Shown in pieces: positions 48,755-57,783 of a stretch of DNA of 64,000 bases. The DNA is from Cupriavidus agavae. Its GTDB lineage: Bacteria; Pseudomonadota; Gammaproteobacteria; Burkholderiales; Burkholderiaceae. Location of the stretch: the NCBI RefSeq assembly GCF_004217045.1, contig NZ_SGXM01000003.1, positions 310,001 to 374,000 on the forward strand, given 5' to 3'. The notes under the pieces were generated by a model. It had not been told where the DNA came from, made no database searches, and saw nothing but the letters and a program-made list of their open reading frames with translations. The translations under genes and the position numbers were made by a program. How positions within the stretch are numbered: position 1 is the stretch's first letter; every line of letters starts with the position of its first letter.

Positions 48755-48927
48755 GCGCGTGGGGTGCCTACCGCCCGGTAACCCTTCCGCGGATGGCGGA
48801 ATGCATTTCGGGGTATCCTTGCCGGCATGCTGCGCCAGCGCCTCCCAATCGGCCCGGCGCGGTGCGCCTGCCCCGTCCCTGCATCATGCCGCGCGGGCAC
48901 CATGGCGCTTCCAGCCCTGCACACCAT

Positions 48928-49524
48928 ATGAAAGACCTAGAAAGTGAGCTGATCGGCTCTGCCCGCCTGCCGACCAGCTACGGAGAATTCACCGCCCATG
49001 CCTTCCAGGGTGTGGATACCGGAACCGAGCATCTGGCCCTGTCGATGGGCGATATTTCGGGCGAGAACGTCCTGGTCCGCCTGCATTCCGAGTGCCTGAC
49101 CGGCGATGTGTTCGGCTCCTGCCGCTGCGACTGCGGCGAGCAGCTCGACCTTGCGATGAAGAAGATTGCCGAGGAAGGGCGGGGCATCCTGCTGTACCTG
49201 CGCGGCCATGAGGGGCGGGGCATCGGCCTGTCGAACAAGATCCGCGCCTATGCGCTGCAGGACGGCGGACTCGACACGGTAGACGCCAACCTGGCGCTGG
49301 GGCAGGCCATCGACTCCCGCACCTATGCCTTCGCCGCCGATTTCCTGCGCCAGTGGGGCGTGACTTCGGTGCGGCTGATGAGCAACAATCCGGTCAAGAT
49401 CAAGGCGCTCGAAGATGCCGGCATCGTGGTGACCGAGCAGATGCGTCATATCGTGCCCTCGAACTCCGAAAACGAGAAGTATCTGGCGACCAAGAGGTCG
49501 CGCATGGGCCACCTGCTGGACTGA
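48928..49524 (+). CDS. ribA: GTP cyclohydrolase II
   Basis: RibA opens the GTP ring in riboflavin synthesis. The 198-residue protein has the Zn-binding [18 protein letters not shown] and the [14 protein letters not shown] motif with the catalytic residues, and ends with the usual [16 protein letters not shown]. The ATG at 48928 is used; the frame continues upstream without conserved sequence. The 170-base gap from the Abi gene has no recognised riboswitch. Confidence 0.94.
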   Translation: MKDLESELIGSARLPTSYGEFTAHAFQGVDTGTEHLALSMGDISGENVLVRLHSECLTGDVFGSCRCDCGEQLDLAMKKIAEEGRGILLYLRGHEGRGIGLSNKIRAYALQDGGLDTVDANLALGQAIDSRTYAFAADFLRQWGVTSVRLMSNNPVKIKALEDAGIVVTEQMRHIVPSNSENEKYLATKRSRMGHLLD

Positions 49525-49711
49525 CCCGCCGGACGCGGGAAGGGTGTAGGCGCAGGCCGACACCCGGTTGCGAGCCGTCCCGACAGTCCTGCCAAGCCGT
49601 CTCCTCTATCTTGGAACCAAGGGCCGCGCGCTGCGCCGAGCAGCGTGCGGAATGTTCCATGGCGCGTCCAACCGAGGGCGACGCGCCCCAGGAGATGATG
49701 AGGAGTCTGTG

Positions 49712-50167
49712 ATGGCTGACAACAACGTGTCTGTACTGAACGACCTGATCGAAGTCTCGCGCGATGGCGAGGAAGGCTTCCGCAAGGCCGCCGAGGATGC
49801 CAAGAATCCCGAACTCAAGACGCTGTTTTCGAGCCGGGCCACGGAATGCGGCGCCGCCGTGCGTGAACTGCAGAGCCAGGTAACGGCGCTGGGCGCCAAG
49901 CCCGAGGACCACGGCAGCATGGCCGGTGCGATCCATCGCGGCTGGGTGAGCCTGCGCAGTGCCGTGTCCGACCGCTCGGACCTGGCAATCCTGGAAGAAA
50001 CCGAGAAGGGCGAGGACGTCGCCAAGAAGAAATACGCCGATGCGCTGCAGGAAACCGACCTCAGCTTCGATATCCGCGCGCTGATCGAACGCCAATACCA
50101 GGGCGTGCTGCGCAATCATGACCTGATCCGCGATTTGCGGAACCGCTATCGCGCGAGCGGTGAATAA
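49712..50167 (+). CDS. PA2169-family four-helix-bundle protein (DUF2383)
   Basis: This 151-residue all-helical protein with LNDLIEVSRDGEEGFRKAAEDAKNPELK matches DUF2383/PA2169-type proteins, which have a ferritin-like four-helix fold. AGGAG at 49700-49704 supports the ATG at 49712. Function is unknown; members are often stress-related. It is followed by a strong terminator. Confidence 0.85.
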   Translation: MADNNVSVLNDLIEVSRDGEEGFRKAAEDAKNPELKTLFSSRATECGAAVRELQSQVTALGAKPEDHGSMAGAIHRGWVSLRSAVSDRSDLAILEETEKGEDVAKKKYADALQETDLSFDIRALIERQYQGVLRNHDLIRDLRNRYRASGE

Positions 50168-50185
50168 TCAGCCGTGCGATTAATC

Positions 50186-50218
50186 CGGCGCCTCCGTCGC
50201 GAGGCGCCGTTTTATTTT
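50186..50218 (+). terminator. Rho-independent terminator of the DUF2383 gene
   Basis: CGGCGCCTC (50186-50194), loop CGTCGC, GAGGCGCCG (50201-50209), then TTTTATTTT. Confidence 0.9.
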
Positions 50219-50354
50219 CGGGAATCGGAATCAATATCAGTTCCAAATCGCCGGATCATGCATTCGGAAGCCGGAAAGCCGCATCCAGCTTGACCTTCCG
50301 GGCTGGCGAATTACCATGAAAATCATCGATGGGGATTTTCTGGGGAATGCCGCC

Positions 50355-50834
50355 ATGAAAGCCGACAAGAAAGTCATTCAGTTGTTGAATGGGCAGCTCC
50401 GCCATGAACTGACGGCGATCAACCAGTATTTTCTACACGCGCGGATGTACGGCCATTGGGGGCTCAAGTCGCTGGGCAAGCACGAGTACGACGAGTCCAT
50501 CGAGGAAATGAAGCATGCCGACAAGCTGATCGACCGCATCCTGATGCTCGAAGGCCTGCCCAACCTGCAGGACCTCGACAAGCTCATGGTCGGCGAGAAC
50601 ACCGAGGAGATGCTCGGCTGCGATCTCAAGCTCGAACTGGTGTCGCAGACCAGCCTCAAGGAAGCGATCAAATACTGCGAGTCGGTGGGCGACTACGTCT
50701 CGCGCGACATCCTGACCGAAATCCTCGACGATACCGAGGACCACATCGAGTGGCTGCAGACGCAGCTCGAACTGGTGCGCAAGGTCGGCCTGCAGAACTA
50801 CCTCCAGGCGGCGATGGGCGAGTTCGGCGGGTAG
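50355..50834 (+). CDS. bfr: Bacterioferritin
   Basis: This is a 159-residue iron-storage protein of the heme-binding type: ferroxidase ligands Glu18, Glu51 and His54 with Tyr25, and the heme-ligand Met52 (EEMKHAD) are all visible. The ATG at 50355 matches the E. coli N-terminus (MKxDxKVIxxLN). An upstream in-frame ATG (50316) would add 13 unconserved residues. A GGGGA stretch precedes the chosen start. Confidence 0.95.
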   Translation: MKADKKVIQLLNGQLRHELTAINQYFLHARMYGHWGLKSLGKHEYDESIEEMKHADKLIDRILMLEGLPNLQDLDKLMVGENTEEMLGCDLKLELVSQTSLKEAIKYCESVGDYVSRDILTEILDDTEDHIEWLQTQLELVRKVGLQNYLQAAMGEFGG

Positions 50835-50936
50835 GGGCGCCGGCCGGCGCCTTTGCGCCGTGTCCTGCACGAATTTCCGACTTCGGCTACACTGCGCCCG
50901 CACCACAGGCGGTCCGTCCGGTTCCGCCTTCCCCGT

Positions 50937-51011
50937 GGCGGGGTGGCAGAGTGGTTATGCGACGGCCTGCAAAGCCGTTTACGACGGTTCGATTCCGTAT
51001 CCCCGCCTCCA
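50937..51011 (+). tRNA. tRNA-Cys (anticodon GCA), CCA encoded
   Basis: The acceptor GGCGGGG (50937-50943) pairs with CCCCGCC (51001-51007), followed by T and an encoded CCA (51009-51011). The anticodon arm is ACGGC-CTGCAAA-GCCGT with anticodon GCA; the T-loop is TTCGATT. The T-stem has a G-A mismatch and one extra base (T at 51000) before the acceptor, so the fold is slightly unusual. Confidence 0.88.
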
Positions 51012-51038
51012 CCGCTCCAGTTTTACCGCTCCAGTTTT
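51011..51038. repeat. Two tandem 14-bp units right after the tRNA
   Basis: ACCGCTCCAGTTTT occurs twice back to back (51011-51024 and 51025-51038), beginning at the last A of the tRNA CCA. Confidence 0.6.
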
Positions 51039-51314
51039 CGTTCCCGATGCCGTTACCCGATGCTGTCACGCACCGCGGTAATACTGCTGCGCCGCGATGG
51101 CCTGTTTCGTGCTCGTGGCGAAGTCAGGCAGTCCATGCATCCAGGCCGTCGCTTTCAGTGCTTTCCCTTCTGGAATCCGCACGCCGATTGCGATAGTGTG
51201 GGGCACGTGCACCATTCGCCAGCATCGCACCGCTCCCCTTGGCGCACGCGCTTCACCATGCAGGGCTTCCATGGCGTATCCGTCCCAATGTGATGAGAGA
51301 AACAGAGGCTCACG
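51039..51314. other. Non-coding stretch between tRNA-Cys and the GNAT gene
   Basis: No gene, terminator with T-run or known RNA is seen here. Short frames exist on both strands but have no recognisable content. Confidence 0.4.
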
Positions 51315-51758
51315 ATGATTAGAGATCTGCGAATCCGCCTGGCTCAGCCGGCGGACGTGTCAGCCATCGGGGCCGTCCTTGAGCGGTGCGGCCTGCCCGT
51401 GGACGATCTGCCGCGCCTTGCCTGCGAGTTCCACGTGGCGGTGCTCGAATCCCAGCTGATTGGCTGCGCGTGTGCCCAGCTTTTTGGCGATACGGCGATT
51501 ATCCGGTCCGTCGCGGTACTGCGCGAATGGCGCGACCAGGGTATCGCCACCCACCTGATCAGTGCCGTGATGATGCGCGCGCGGGCCAATGGCATCCGCC
51601 GCGCCGTGCTGCTGACGTCCACGTGCCCCAGCTATTTCTCGCGCTACGGCTTCTCTCTGATCCACGCGTCCAAGCTGCCCGAGGAAGTGCAGGAAAGCCA
51701 GGAGTTCCAGCGGCTGCGCAACACCAGCGCGCTGTGCATGTGCGCCGAATTGCAGTGA
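51315..51758 (+). CDS. GNAT-family N-acetyltransferase
   Basis: This is a 147-residue single GNAT domain with the acetyl-CoA-binding REWRDQGIATHLI (motif A) and a C-terminal CPSYFSRYGFSLI. N-terminal RIRLAQPADVSAIGAVLERCGLP is typical. The N-acetyl acceptor is unknown; it could be an ArgA/regulatory or small-molecule acetyltransferase. Confidence 0.82.
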   Translation: MIRDLRIRLAQPADVSAIGAVLERCGLPVDDLPRLACEFHVAVLESQLIGCACAQLFGDTAIIRSVAVLREWRDQGIATHLISAVMMRARANGIRRAVLLTSTCPSYFSRYGFSLIHASKLPEEVQESQEFQRLRNTSALCMCAELQ

Positions 51759-51815
51759 CGCCCGGCAGGAAATCGTATTTCCCTTAATAATCGGGTCTCA
51801 TCTCAAGGAGACCCC

Positions 51816-52799
51816 ATGCCCACCGCAGTCCGCGCCATCCGTCTTCACGAATTTGGTCAGCCGCAGGTGATGCGGCTCGAATCGGTGGAACTGCCGCCGC
51901 CCGCCGCCGGCGAGGCCCGCGTGCGGCACACGGCCATCGGCTTCAACTTCATCGATATCTACCAGCGGCGCGGCGTCTATCCGCTGCCGGCCGGCACCGG
52001 GCTGGGGTTCGAGGCCGCCGGCGTGGTCGAGGCCGTGGGCGAGGGTGTATCCGATGTGGCCGTGGGCGATCGCGTGGCCTATATGAACGCGGGGCTTGGC
52101 GCGTATGCCGAGGGCCGCAACGTGGCGGCCGATCGCCTTGTGAAGCTGCCCGACGCGGTCAGCGACGAACAGGCGGCCGCCACGATCTTCAAGGGCATGA
52201 CCGCGCAATACCTGGTGCGCCATACCCATGCCGTGAAGCCCGGCGATACCGTGCTGGTACACGCGGCGGCGGGCGGCGTGGGACAGATACTGAGCGGCTG
52301 GGCCAAGGCGCTCGGCGCCCGCGTGATCGGCACGGCCGGCTCGGCGGCCAAATGCGAGCGGGCGCGGGCGGCCGGCTGCGATGTGACGATCGACTACAGC
52401 CACGGTGACTGGGTCAAGCAGGTGCGCGAGGCCACCGACGGGCACGGCGTGACCGTGGTCTACGACGCGGTTGGCAAGGACACCTTCCTGGGCTCGCTTG
52501 ACTGCGCGCAGACGTTTGGCCTGGTGGTGCTCTACGGCGCGGCCTCCGGCCCGGCGCCGGCCATCGAGCCGGAACTGCTGAACAAGAAGGGCTGCCTGTT
52601 CCTGACGCGTCCGTCAGTGTTCCCGCACAATGCGGACCCGGCGCGCTTCCGCGCCAACGCGCGCGACCTGTTCGACGCGATCGCCGCCGGCCATGTCAGG
52701 GTCGATATCGGCGCACGGTTCCCGCTGACCGATGTGGCGCGCGCCCACGAGGCCGCCGAGCGGCGCGAGACCACCGGGGCCATCCTGCTGATGCCGTAG
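51816..52799 (+). CDS. NADPH:quinone oxidoreductase (zeta-crystallin type)
   Basis: This is a 327-residue zinc-free medium-chain reductase. It has the GFNFIDIYQRRGVYP signature, the AAAGGVGQI nucleotide motif and the YDAVGKDTF segment, as in Qor/QorA. It likely reduces quinones with NADPH. AAGGAG is placed a few bases before the ATG at 51816. It stands alone and is followed by the convergent dmeF. Confidence 0.92.
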   Translation: MPTAVRAIRLHEFGQPQVMRLESVELPPPAAGEARVRHTAIGFNFIDIYQRRGVYPLPAGTGLGFEAAGVVEAVGEGVSDVAVGDRVAYMNAGLGAYAEGRNVAADRLVKLPDAVSDEQAAATIFKGMTAQYLVRHTHAVKPGDTVLVHAAAGGVGQILSGWAKALGARVIGTAGSAAKCERARAAGCDVTIDYSHGDWVKQVREATDGHGVTVVYDAVGKDTFLGSLDCAQTFGLVVLYGAASGPAPAIEPELLNKKGCLFLTRPSVFPHNADPARFRANARDLFDAIAAGHVRVDIGARFPLTDVARAHEAAERRETTGAILLMP

Positions 52800-52815
52800 C
52801 CGGCGGCCCGGCTGC

Positions 52816-53814
52816 CTATCGGTGGGGTGCGGCGTCAGCGCAGAGATTGATCTCGACGCTGACATGCACCAGTTCCTGATGGATCGACAACGCCTGGCGC
52901 ACGCGTTGCGGCGTCAAGTCGGTGTCGTGCGTGACCAGGCTGGCAATGCAGGCGAACTGCTCGCGGCCCACGCGCCAGACGTGCAGGTCGGCGACGCGCG
53001 TTCCTTCCTCGCCGTGCCCGGCATCGGCGAACCGGGCCAGTACCTCGCGCACTTCGTCCACGACCGGGTGGTCCATCTCGCGGTCGAGCAGCACCGTGCC
53101 GCTCTGGCGCAGCAGCCCGATCGCCCACTTGCCCACCAGCACGGCGCCCACCAGGCCCATGACCGGGTCGAGCCAGCTCCAGCCCAGCCACCAGCCACCC
53201 GCCAGGGCGACGATGGCCAGCAGCGACGTGGCCGCATCGGCCACCACGTGCAGGTAGGCGGCGCGCAGGTTGATGTCGTGGTGGTGGTGATGGTGGTGGT
53301 CGTGCCCGTGTCCATGCGCATGGTCGTGGCCGTGGCCGTGGTGGTCGTGCCCGTGCCCGTGGGCGCCGCCCAGGATCAGCGCGCAGCCCAGGTTCACCAG
53401 CAGGCCAAGCGCCGTCACCGCCATGGCCTCGCGGTAGTGGATCGGCTCCGGGCTCAGCAGGCGCTCCACTGATCCGAAGGCCATCAGCCCGGCCACGCCC
53501 AGCAGGAACACGGCGCTGGCAAACGCGGCCAGCACTTCGATCTTCCAGGTGCCGAACGTGAAGCGGGCATCCTGCGCCAGCCGGCGCGCGGCGGCGTAGG
53601 CGAAGGCGGACAATCCGATTGCCACCGCGTGCGAACTCATGTGCCAGCCATCGGCCAGCAGTGCCATCGAATTGAAACCGAGGCCCGCGGCGATCTCGAT
53701 GGCCATCATGGCCAGCGTGACCCACATCACGATGCGGGTGCCGCGCTCGGCGGCCTGGTTGCCGGTGTCGAAGACGTGCGAGTGCGTCCACGCGGAGAAA
53801 TTGTGCGTATGCAT
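52816..53814 (-). CDS. dmeF: DmeF-type CDF metal exporter
   Basis: This is a 332-residue cation diffusion facilitator. The N-terminal MHTHNFSAWTHSHVFD is characteristic of DmeF from Cupriavidus; six membrane segments follow, with HVVADAATS (His189, Asp193) in segment 5, and a His-rich cytosolic loop (residues 152-180, almost only His, Gly, Asp, Ala) between segments 4 and 5. DmeF exports divalent metals such as Co, Ni or Zn. No regulator gene (dmeR/rcnR type) is adjacent. A CCCTGCT/AGCAGGG hairpin lies upstream at 53879-53895. Confidence 0.9.
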   Translation of the reverse strand: MHTHNFSAWTHSHVFDTGNQAAERGTRIVMWVTLAMMAIEIAAGLGFNSMALLADGWHMSSHAVAIGLSAFAYAAARRLAQDARFTFGTWKIEVLAAFASAVFLLGVAGLMAFGSVERLLSPEPIHYREAMAVTALGLLVNLGCALILGGAHGHGHDHHGHGHDHAHGHGHDHHHHHHHDINLRAAYLHVVADAATSLLAIVALAGGWWLGWSWLDPVMGLVGAVLVGKWAIGLLRQSGTVLLDREMDHPVVDEVREVLARFADAGHGEEGTRVADLHVWRVGREQFACIASLVTHDTDLTPQRVRQALSIHQELVHVSVEINLCADAAPHR

Positions 53815-54015
53815 GGCGGAGAAAGTGGCGCTGCAAAAGTCCTGAGCGTACCAGCGGCACGATCCGTACCGGCCACGCCCCTGCTGCCAGCAGGGCGTTA
53901 CCGTTTCTTGAATTCCAGGCCCGAATGACGTGCGCGGCGCGAAACAATGTCGCTCCGGTTCGCGGATAGACTACCGGCAGACGTGTCCCAGCACCGCAGA
54001 GACGAGGAGACCCCC

Positions 54016-54903
54016 ATGTTTGAAGGTTTTGCCACGCATCGTATCGATCATGACGGCGTACCGATCCACGCCGTGGTGGGGGGCGAGGGCCCGCCGCTGC
54101 TGCTGCTGCACGGCCACCCGCAAACGCATGTGATCTGGCACAAGGTGGCGGGCGAGCTGGCGCGGCATTTCACGGTGGTGGCGACCGATCTGCGCGGTTA
54201 CGGCGACAGCGGCAAGCCGGCAGGGTTGCCGGATCACGGCAACTACAGCAAGCGAACGATGGCTGCCGACCAGATGGCCGTGATGCGCCATCTGGGCTTC
54301 GCGCGTTTCCGCGTGCTCGCCCACGACCGGGGCGCCCGCGTGGCGCACCGGCTTGCGCTGGACCATCCCCAGGCCGTCGAGAAGCTCGTCACGCTCGACA
54401 TCGCACCGACCCTGGCGATGTATGCGCAGACCAACGAAGCCTTTGCGCGGGCTTACTACCACTGGTTCTTCCTGATCCGTCCGGCCCCGTTCCCGGAGAC
54501 GCTGATCGAGGCCGACCCCGCGCAGTACCTGCGCCAGACCATGGGCAGCCGCAGCGCCGGGCTCGGGCCGTTCACGGAAGCCGCCCTTGCCGAGTACGAA
54601 CGCTGCCTGCGCCTGCCCGGTGCCGCGCACGGGCTTTGCGAGGACTACCGGGCCAGCGCCGGCATCGATCTCGAACACGACCGCGCCGACCTCGAAGCCG
54701 GCCGGCAGGTCGAATGCGACATGCTGGCGTTGTGGGGACGCGACGGCGCCGTGGGACAGTGTTTCCAGCCACTGGAAGAGTGGCGCAAGGTGGCGCGCCG
54801 GGTGACAGGCCACGCGCTGCCGTGCGGCCACTACATCGCCGAAGAAATTCCCGAGCAATTGCTCGCCGAAGTGCTGCCGTTCCTGCGCGGCCCGGCCTCG
54901 TAA
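54016..54903 (+). CDS. Haloacetate/fluoroacetate dehalogenase-like hydrolase
   Basis: This 295-residue alpha/beta hydrolase has every active-site residue known from fluoroacetate dehalogenases: nucleophile Asp104 (HDRGAR), Arg105 and Arg108 binding the carboxylate, Asp128, and His272 (base), with His149, Trp150 (YYHWFFL) and Tyr211 as the halide pocket. Assignment of activity is by this pattern, not by experiment. GAGGAGA precedes the ATG at 54016. It is monocistronic and divergent from dmeF. Confidence 0.83.
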   Translation: MFEGFATHRIDHDGVPIHAVVGGEGPPLLLLHGHPQTHVIWHKVAGELARHFTVVATDLRGYGDSGKPAGLPDHGNYSKRTMAADQMAVMRHLGFARFRVLAHDRGARVAHRLALDHPQAVEKLVTLDIAPTLAMYAQTNEAFARAYYHWFFLIRPAPFPETLIEADPAQYLRQTMGSRSAGLGPFTEAALAEYERCLRLPGAAHGLCEDYRASAGIDLEHDRADLEAGRQVECDMLALWGRDGAVGQCFQPLEEWRKVARRVTGHALPCGHYIAEEIPEQLLAEVLPFLRGPAS

Positions 54904-55147
54904 GTCCCTGATCGAAAAGCGCTTTCCCGGCCTCCCGGCGGCCCTCCCGGGGGCTTGCCGGCCATTGCCTGCGCCGGCCCGCCCCGAACTCCCCCAAATC
55001 GTATTTCGTCCACTTCGCAACGGTCCGTGCGGCGCCGGCGTTTCATCCGTCTGCAACTTTCCACGGGCACTGGCATTATTGCGATGGGATTTCACTGACG
55101 AATCAAATTCCTTGGCATTCGCGTGACGCTTGCAACGCGCCTGATAC

Positions 55148-55172
55148 ATACATTCATGGATGCATGTATAAT
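55148..55172 (+). promoter_or_regulatory. Palindromic operator-like site overlapping a TATAAT box
   Basis: ATACAT-N-CAT-NN-ATG-N-ATGTAT (55148-55169) is nearly symmetric, and TATAAT (55167-55172) overlaps its right arm. No clear -35 is present. It could be a repressor site over a promoter for pagL, about 250 bases downstream. Confidence 0.4.
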
Positions 55173-55221
55173 GCCTCGCAAAAATTCGTCCAAAAAATCC
55201 CACCTGCTGTTCATTCAAACA

Positions 55222-55311
55222 ATGACGTACCGATTTATCGCAAGCTGCATCGCCGCCTGGCTCGGCATCTGTCTCACTGCTGGCTGGCTGGTTGAACGGC
55301 TTTGGACCTGA
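55222..55311 (+). CDS. Possible 29-residue membrane microprotein
   Basis: A short frame encodes MTYRFIASCIAAWLGICLTA and a further nine residues, with one hydrophobic segment. It lies after the TATAAT box but has no strong ribosome binding site and no recognised family. It may be chance. Confidence 0.2.
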   Translation: MTYRFIASCIAAWLGICLTAGWLVERLWT

Positions 55312-55425
55312 CGCGCCCCGTGTGCTGACGTGCGCGGGACGGATCGGGCAAATCGCGTGCGTCTTTTCCAAGCTTCACTCTCTTCGATGCCTTCCAACAT
55401 GAAGACAGCAAAACAAGAACACCGC

Positions 55426-56013
55426 ATGCACACTGCCCCCCACGCCCGACTCAAGCTTCTTGGCCGCACCCTGGCCGCCGCCGCACTCGTCGCGGGCGCC
55501 AGTTCGGCCGCCGGCGCCGAGGAACTGGTGGGCTGGCAACATCCCGCGGTGCACGTGGCCTATGGCCGCGACCCGAGCCATGACATCAACAAGTACGAAG
55601 TTGGCATCAACTTCAACACGCCGATCCAGTATGGCAACCCGCAGGGCTGGCTGTTCCGCCTGCAGGCCGAAGTGAACCTGGCCGGCTGGGATACGCGCTC
55701 GGGCACGAACCAGCAGAATCTGTTCGAGTTCGGCATCTCGCCGATCCTGCGCGTGGAAAAGCGCGGCGGCTATTTCGTGCCGTTCGCCGAGGCGTCGGTG
55801 GGCCTGCGCGTGCTGAGCCATGCCGGTACGTCCGACGAACACCGCATGGGCAGCGCGTTCCAGTTCTCCGACATGCTCGGCGTGGGCGTGGGCTTCGGCA
55901 AGAACGCTGCCACCGAGGTGGGCTTCCGCTTCCAGCACATCTCCAACGCCGGCATCAAGGAACCGAACCCGGGCAGCAACTTCTACACCGGCTACATCCG
56001 CCACCGCTTCTGA
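55426..56013 (+). CDS. pagL: Lipid A 3-O-deacylase (PagL-type acyloxyacyl hydrolase)
   Basis: This is a 195-residue outer-membrane barrel with a signal peptide (LLGRTLAAAALVAGASSAAGA). The C-terminal FRFQHISNAGIKEPNPG motif contains His171 and Ser173 of the catalytic triad, and the last residue is Phe, as in outer-membrane barrels. It removes the 3-O-acyl chain from lipid A. ATGs at 55387 and 55399 are also in frame; 55426 gives the most compact signal peptide. It converges with the MocR gene. Confidence 0.86.
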   Translation: MHTAPHARLKLLGRTLAAAALVAGASSAAGAEELVGWQHPAVHVAYGRDPSHDINKYEVGINFNTPIQYGNPQGWLFRLQAEVNLAGWDTRSGTNQQNLFEFGISPILRVEKRGGYFVPFAEASVGLRVLSHAGTSDEHRMGSAFQFSDMLGVGVGFGKNAATEVGFRFQHISNAGIKEPNPGSNFYTGYIRHRF

Positions 56014-56027
56014 GCGGCGGCCATCCG

Positions 56028-57476
56028 TCAGGCGGCGCGCGCCTTCGTGGCTACGCCGCTGCGGATGGCGTCGAAGAACGCCCACAGCGCCGGCGCATCG
56101 CTGGTGGCCACGTTGAAGCGGATCCACGGCGAATCGGCCTCGTCCGGATCGAAGTACGAACCCGGCGCCAGCCAGATGCCGTGCTCCAGCGCCAGCGTCG
56201 CCAACTGGTTGCCGCCGGGCGCCATGCCGTCCGGCCCCGGCGCCATCCGGGCCCACGCGAACATGCCGCCTTCGGGCCGCAGCATGATTTCCAGCCCGTG
56301 GGCCTCCATCTTTTCCGTCACCCGGTCCTGCTGCGCCCGCAGCCGCTCGGCCAGCGCGCCCACGTGGCGGCCGTAGTGGCCGCTGGTGAGCACCGAGTAG
56401 ACCAGCCGTTCTGTCACTTCCGAAGAGGTCAGGCCCACCGCCATCTTGGTGCGCGCGAACGCCTTGGCCAGGTCAGGGCTGGCGGCCAGGTAGCCGACGC
56501 GCAGCGACGGCGCGATCGTCTTCGAGAAACCGTTCACGTAGACCACCTGCGACAGCCCGTCCATGGCGGCCAGCATCGGCGAGCCGGCCGGGGCGAGTTC
56601 GCGGTAGATGTCGTCCTCCACCACCAGCAGCCGGTGCTGCTCGGCCAGTTGCAGTACGCGGAACGCGTTCATGCTGCTGAGGCTGGCGCCGGTGGGGTTC
56701 TGCAGTACGGTGTTGACGAACAGTGCGCGCGGCGCGTGCTGGCGGATGGCGTCCTCGAGCGCATCGGTATCGAGCCCGGCCGCCGTGCGCGGCACGCCGA
56801 TGGCGCGCAGGCCCGCCAGCCGCAGGATCTGGAGCAGGTTGCAGTAGCACGGTGACTCCACGAGCACGGTATCGCCGGGCCGCAGCAGCGTGCGCACCAC
56901 GAGGTCCAGCGCCTGCGTGGCACCCTGGGTCAGCACCACCTGCTGCGCCTGCACCGGCATGCCGTACTGGCTGAGGTGGACGGCGATGTGCTCGCGCAGC
57001 GCGCCGAAGCCGTACGGATGGCCGTAGCCGGACACCTGCGCGGCGGGCACCCGTGCCGCGCTGCGCATGGCCTGGTGCAAGCCTTCCTCGTTGAGCCATT
57101 CGCCCGGCAGCCAGCCCGCGCCGGCCTTGATCGGCACCGAACGGTCGGCAAAGACATCAGACAGCAGCCAGGCCGCGTTGAGCCCCGGCGCCTCCCAGTG
57201 CGGTGCCCGTGCATGGCCGGACGGGGCGTGGCGATGGGCCACCGTATAGCCCGAGCCCGGCCGCGCGGCCAGGTAGCCGAGCGCGGTCAGCCGGCCGTAC
57301 GCCTCCGCCACGGTGAACGTGCTCACGTTGTGCTGCTGGGCCAGGCGCCGTACCGATGGCAGCGCGGTGCCCGGCCGCAGCGCGCGCCGGTCCACCATCT
57401 CGGCAATGCCGGCGACGATCTGCTCGGTCAGGGTTTCACCGCCGCGACGGGTGCGGACGAGGTTCAGGTGAAGCAT
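56028..57476 (-). CDS. MocR-type regulator (GntR HTH + aminotransferase-like domain)
   Basis: This is a 482-residue regulator. An N-terminal GntR winged helix (about residues 10-80; GTALPSVRRLAQQHNVSTFTVAEAYGRL) is joined to a fold-type-I aminotransferase domain with the PLP Lys in GFSKTIAPSLRVGYLA. MocR proteins sense amino-acid-like ligands. It is divergent from the transaminase-mmsA operon and probably controls it; the ACCTGTACAGT-like repeats between them are candidate sites. Confidence 0.88.
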   Translation of the reverse strand: MLHLNLVRTRRGGETLTEQIVAGIAEMVDRRALRPGTALPSVRRLAQQHNVSTFTVAEAYGRLTALGYLAARPGSGYTVAHRHAPSGHARAPHWEAPGLNAAWLLSDVFADRSVPIKAGAGWLPGEWLNEEGLHQAMRSAARVPAAQVSGYGHPYGFGALREHIAVHLSQYGMPVQAQQVVLTQGATQALDLVVRTLLRPGDTVLVESPCYCNLLQILRLAGLRAIGVPRTAAGLDTDALEDAIRQHAPRALFVNTVLQNPTGASLSSMNAFRVLQLAEQHRLLVVEDDIYRELAPAGSPMLAAMDGLSQVVYVNGFSKTIAPSLRVGYLAASPDLAKAFARTKMAVGLTSSEVTERLVYSVLTSGHYGRHVGALAERLRAQQDRVTEKMEAHGLEIMLRPEGGMFAWARMAPGPDGMAPGGNQLATLALEHGIWLAPGSYFDPDEADSPWIRFNVATSDAPALWAFFDAIRSGVATKARAA

Positions 57477-57783
57477 GCGACTCTTGATGGAAGGGGGAAA
57501 CCTGTACAGTGTACTGGTTGCCCGCGCTTCCGGTCAGGGGCGGGGCCATTGATGCGCCGCAGCGTGAAACCGGTGTTTCATGGCTGTAACAGGCGGTCTG
57601 CGGCCTCGTACTAACCCGTAGGTGCCACCGCATGACCTGCACGGTTGGCGTATCGGGACCTGTACGGTCAGGCGGCGCCATCGAGACCGTATATTCTTTA
57701 GTTCGGACCCCGCCGGTAGAGTTGCCGGATTCCGTGGCATGCCGCCACGCCGCCGATCGTACCCATTGCCACCAGGAGACTGT
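57477..57783. promoter_or_regulatory. Divergent control region with ACCTG(T/C)AC(A/G)GT repeats
   Basis: The box occurs at 57500-57510 (part of a near-palindrome 57499-57519 next to the MocR start), 57635-57645 and 57658-57668. The last two are 23 bases apart. A TATATT (57690-57695) lies 21 bases after the last box, so that box sits at the -35 position expected for an activator of the transaminase gene. Confidence 0.55.

Larger units (their letters stand above)
54904..55425. other. Non-coding gap with operator-like palindrome and a doubtful small frame
   Basis: This gap holds the palindrome at 55148-55169, a TATAAT-like box and the tentative small frame at 55222. Nothing else is recognised. 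Confidence 0.4.
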
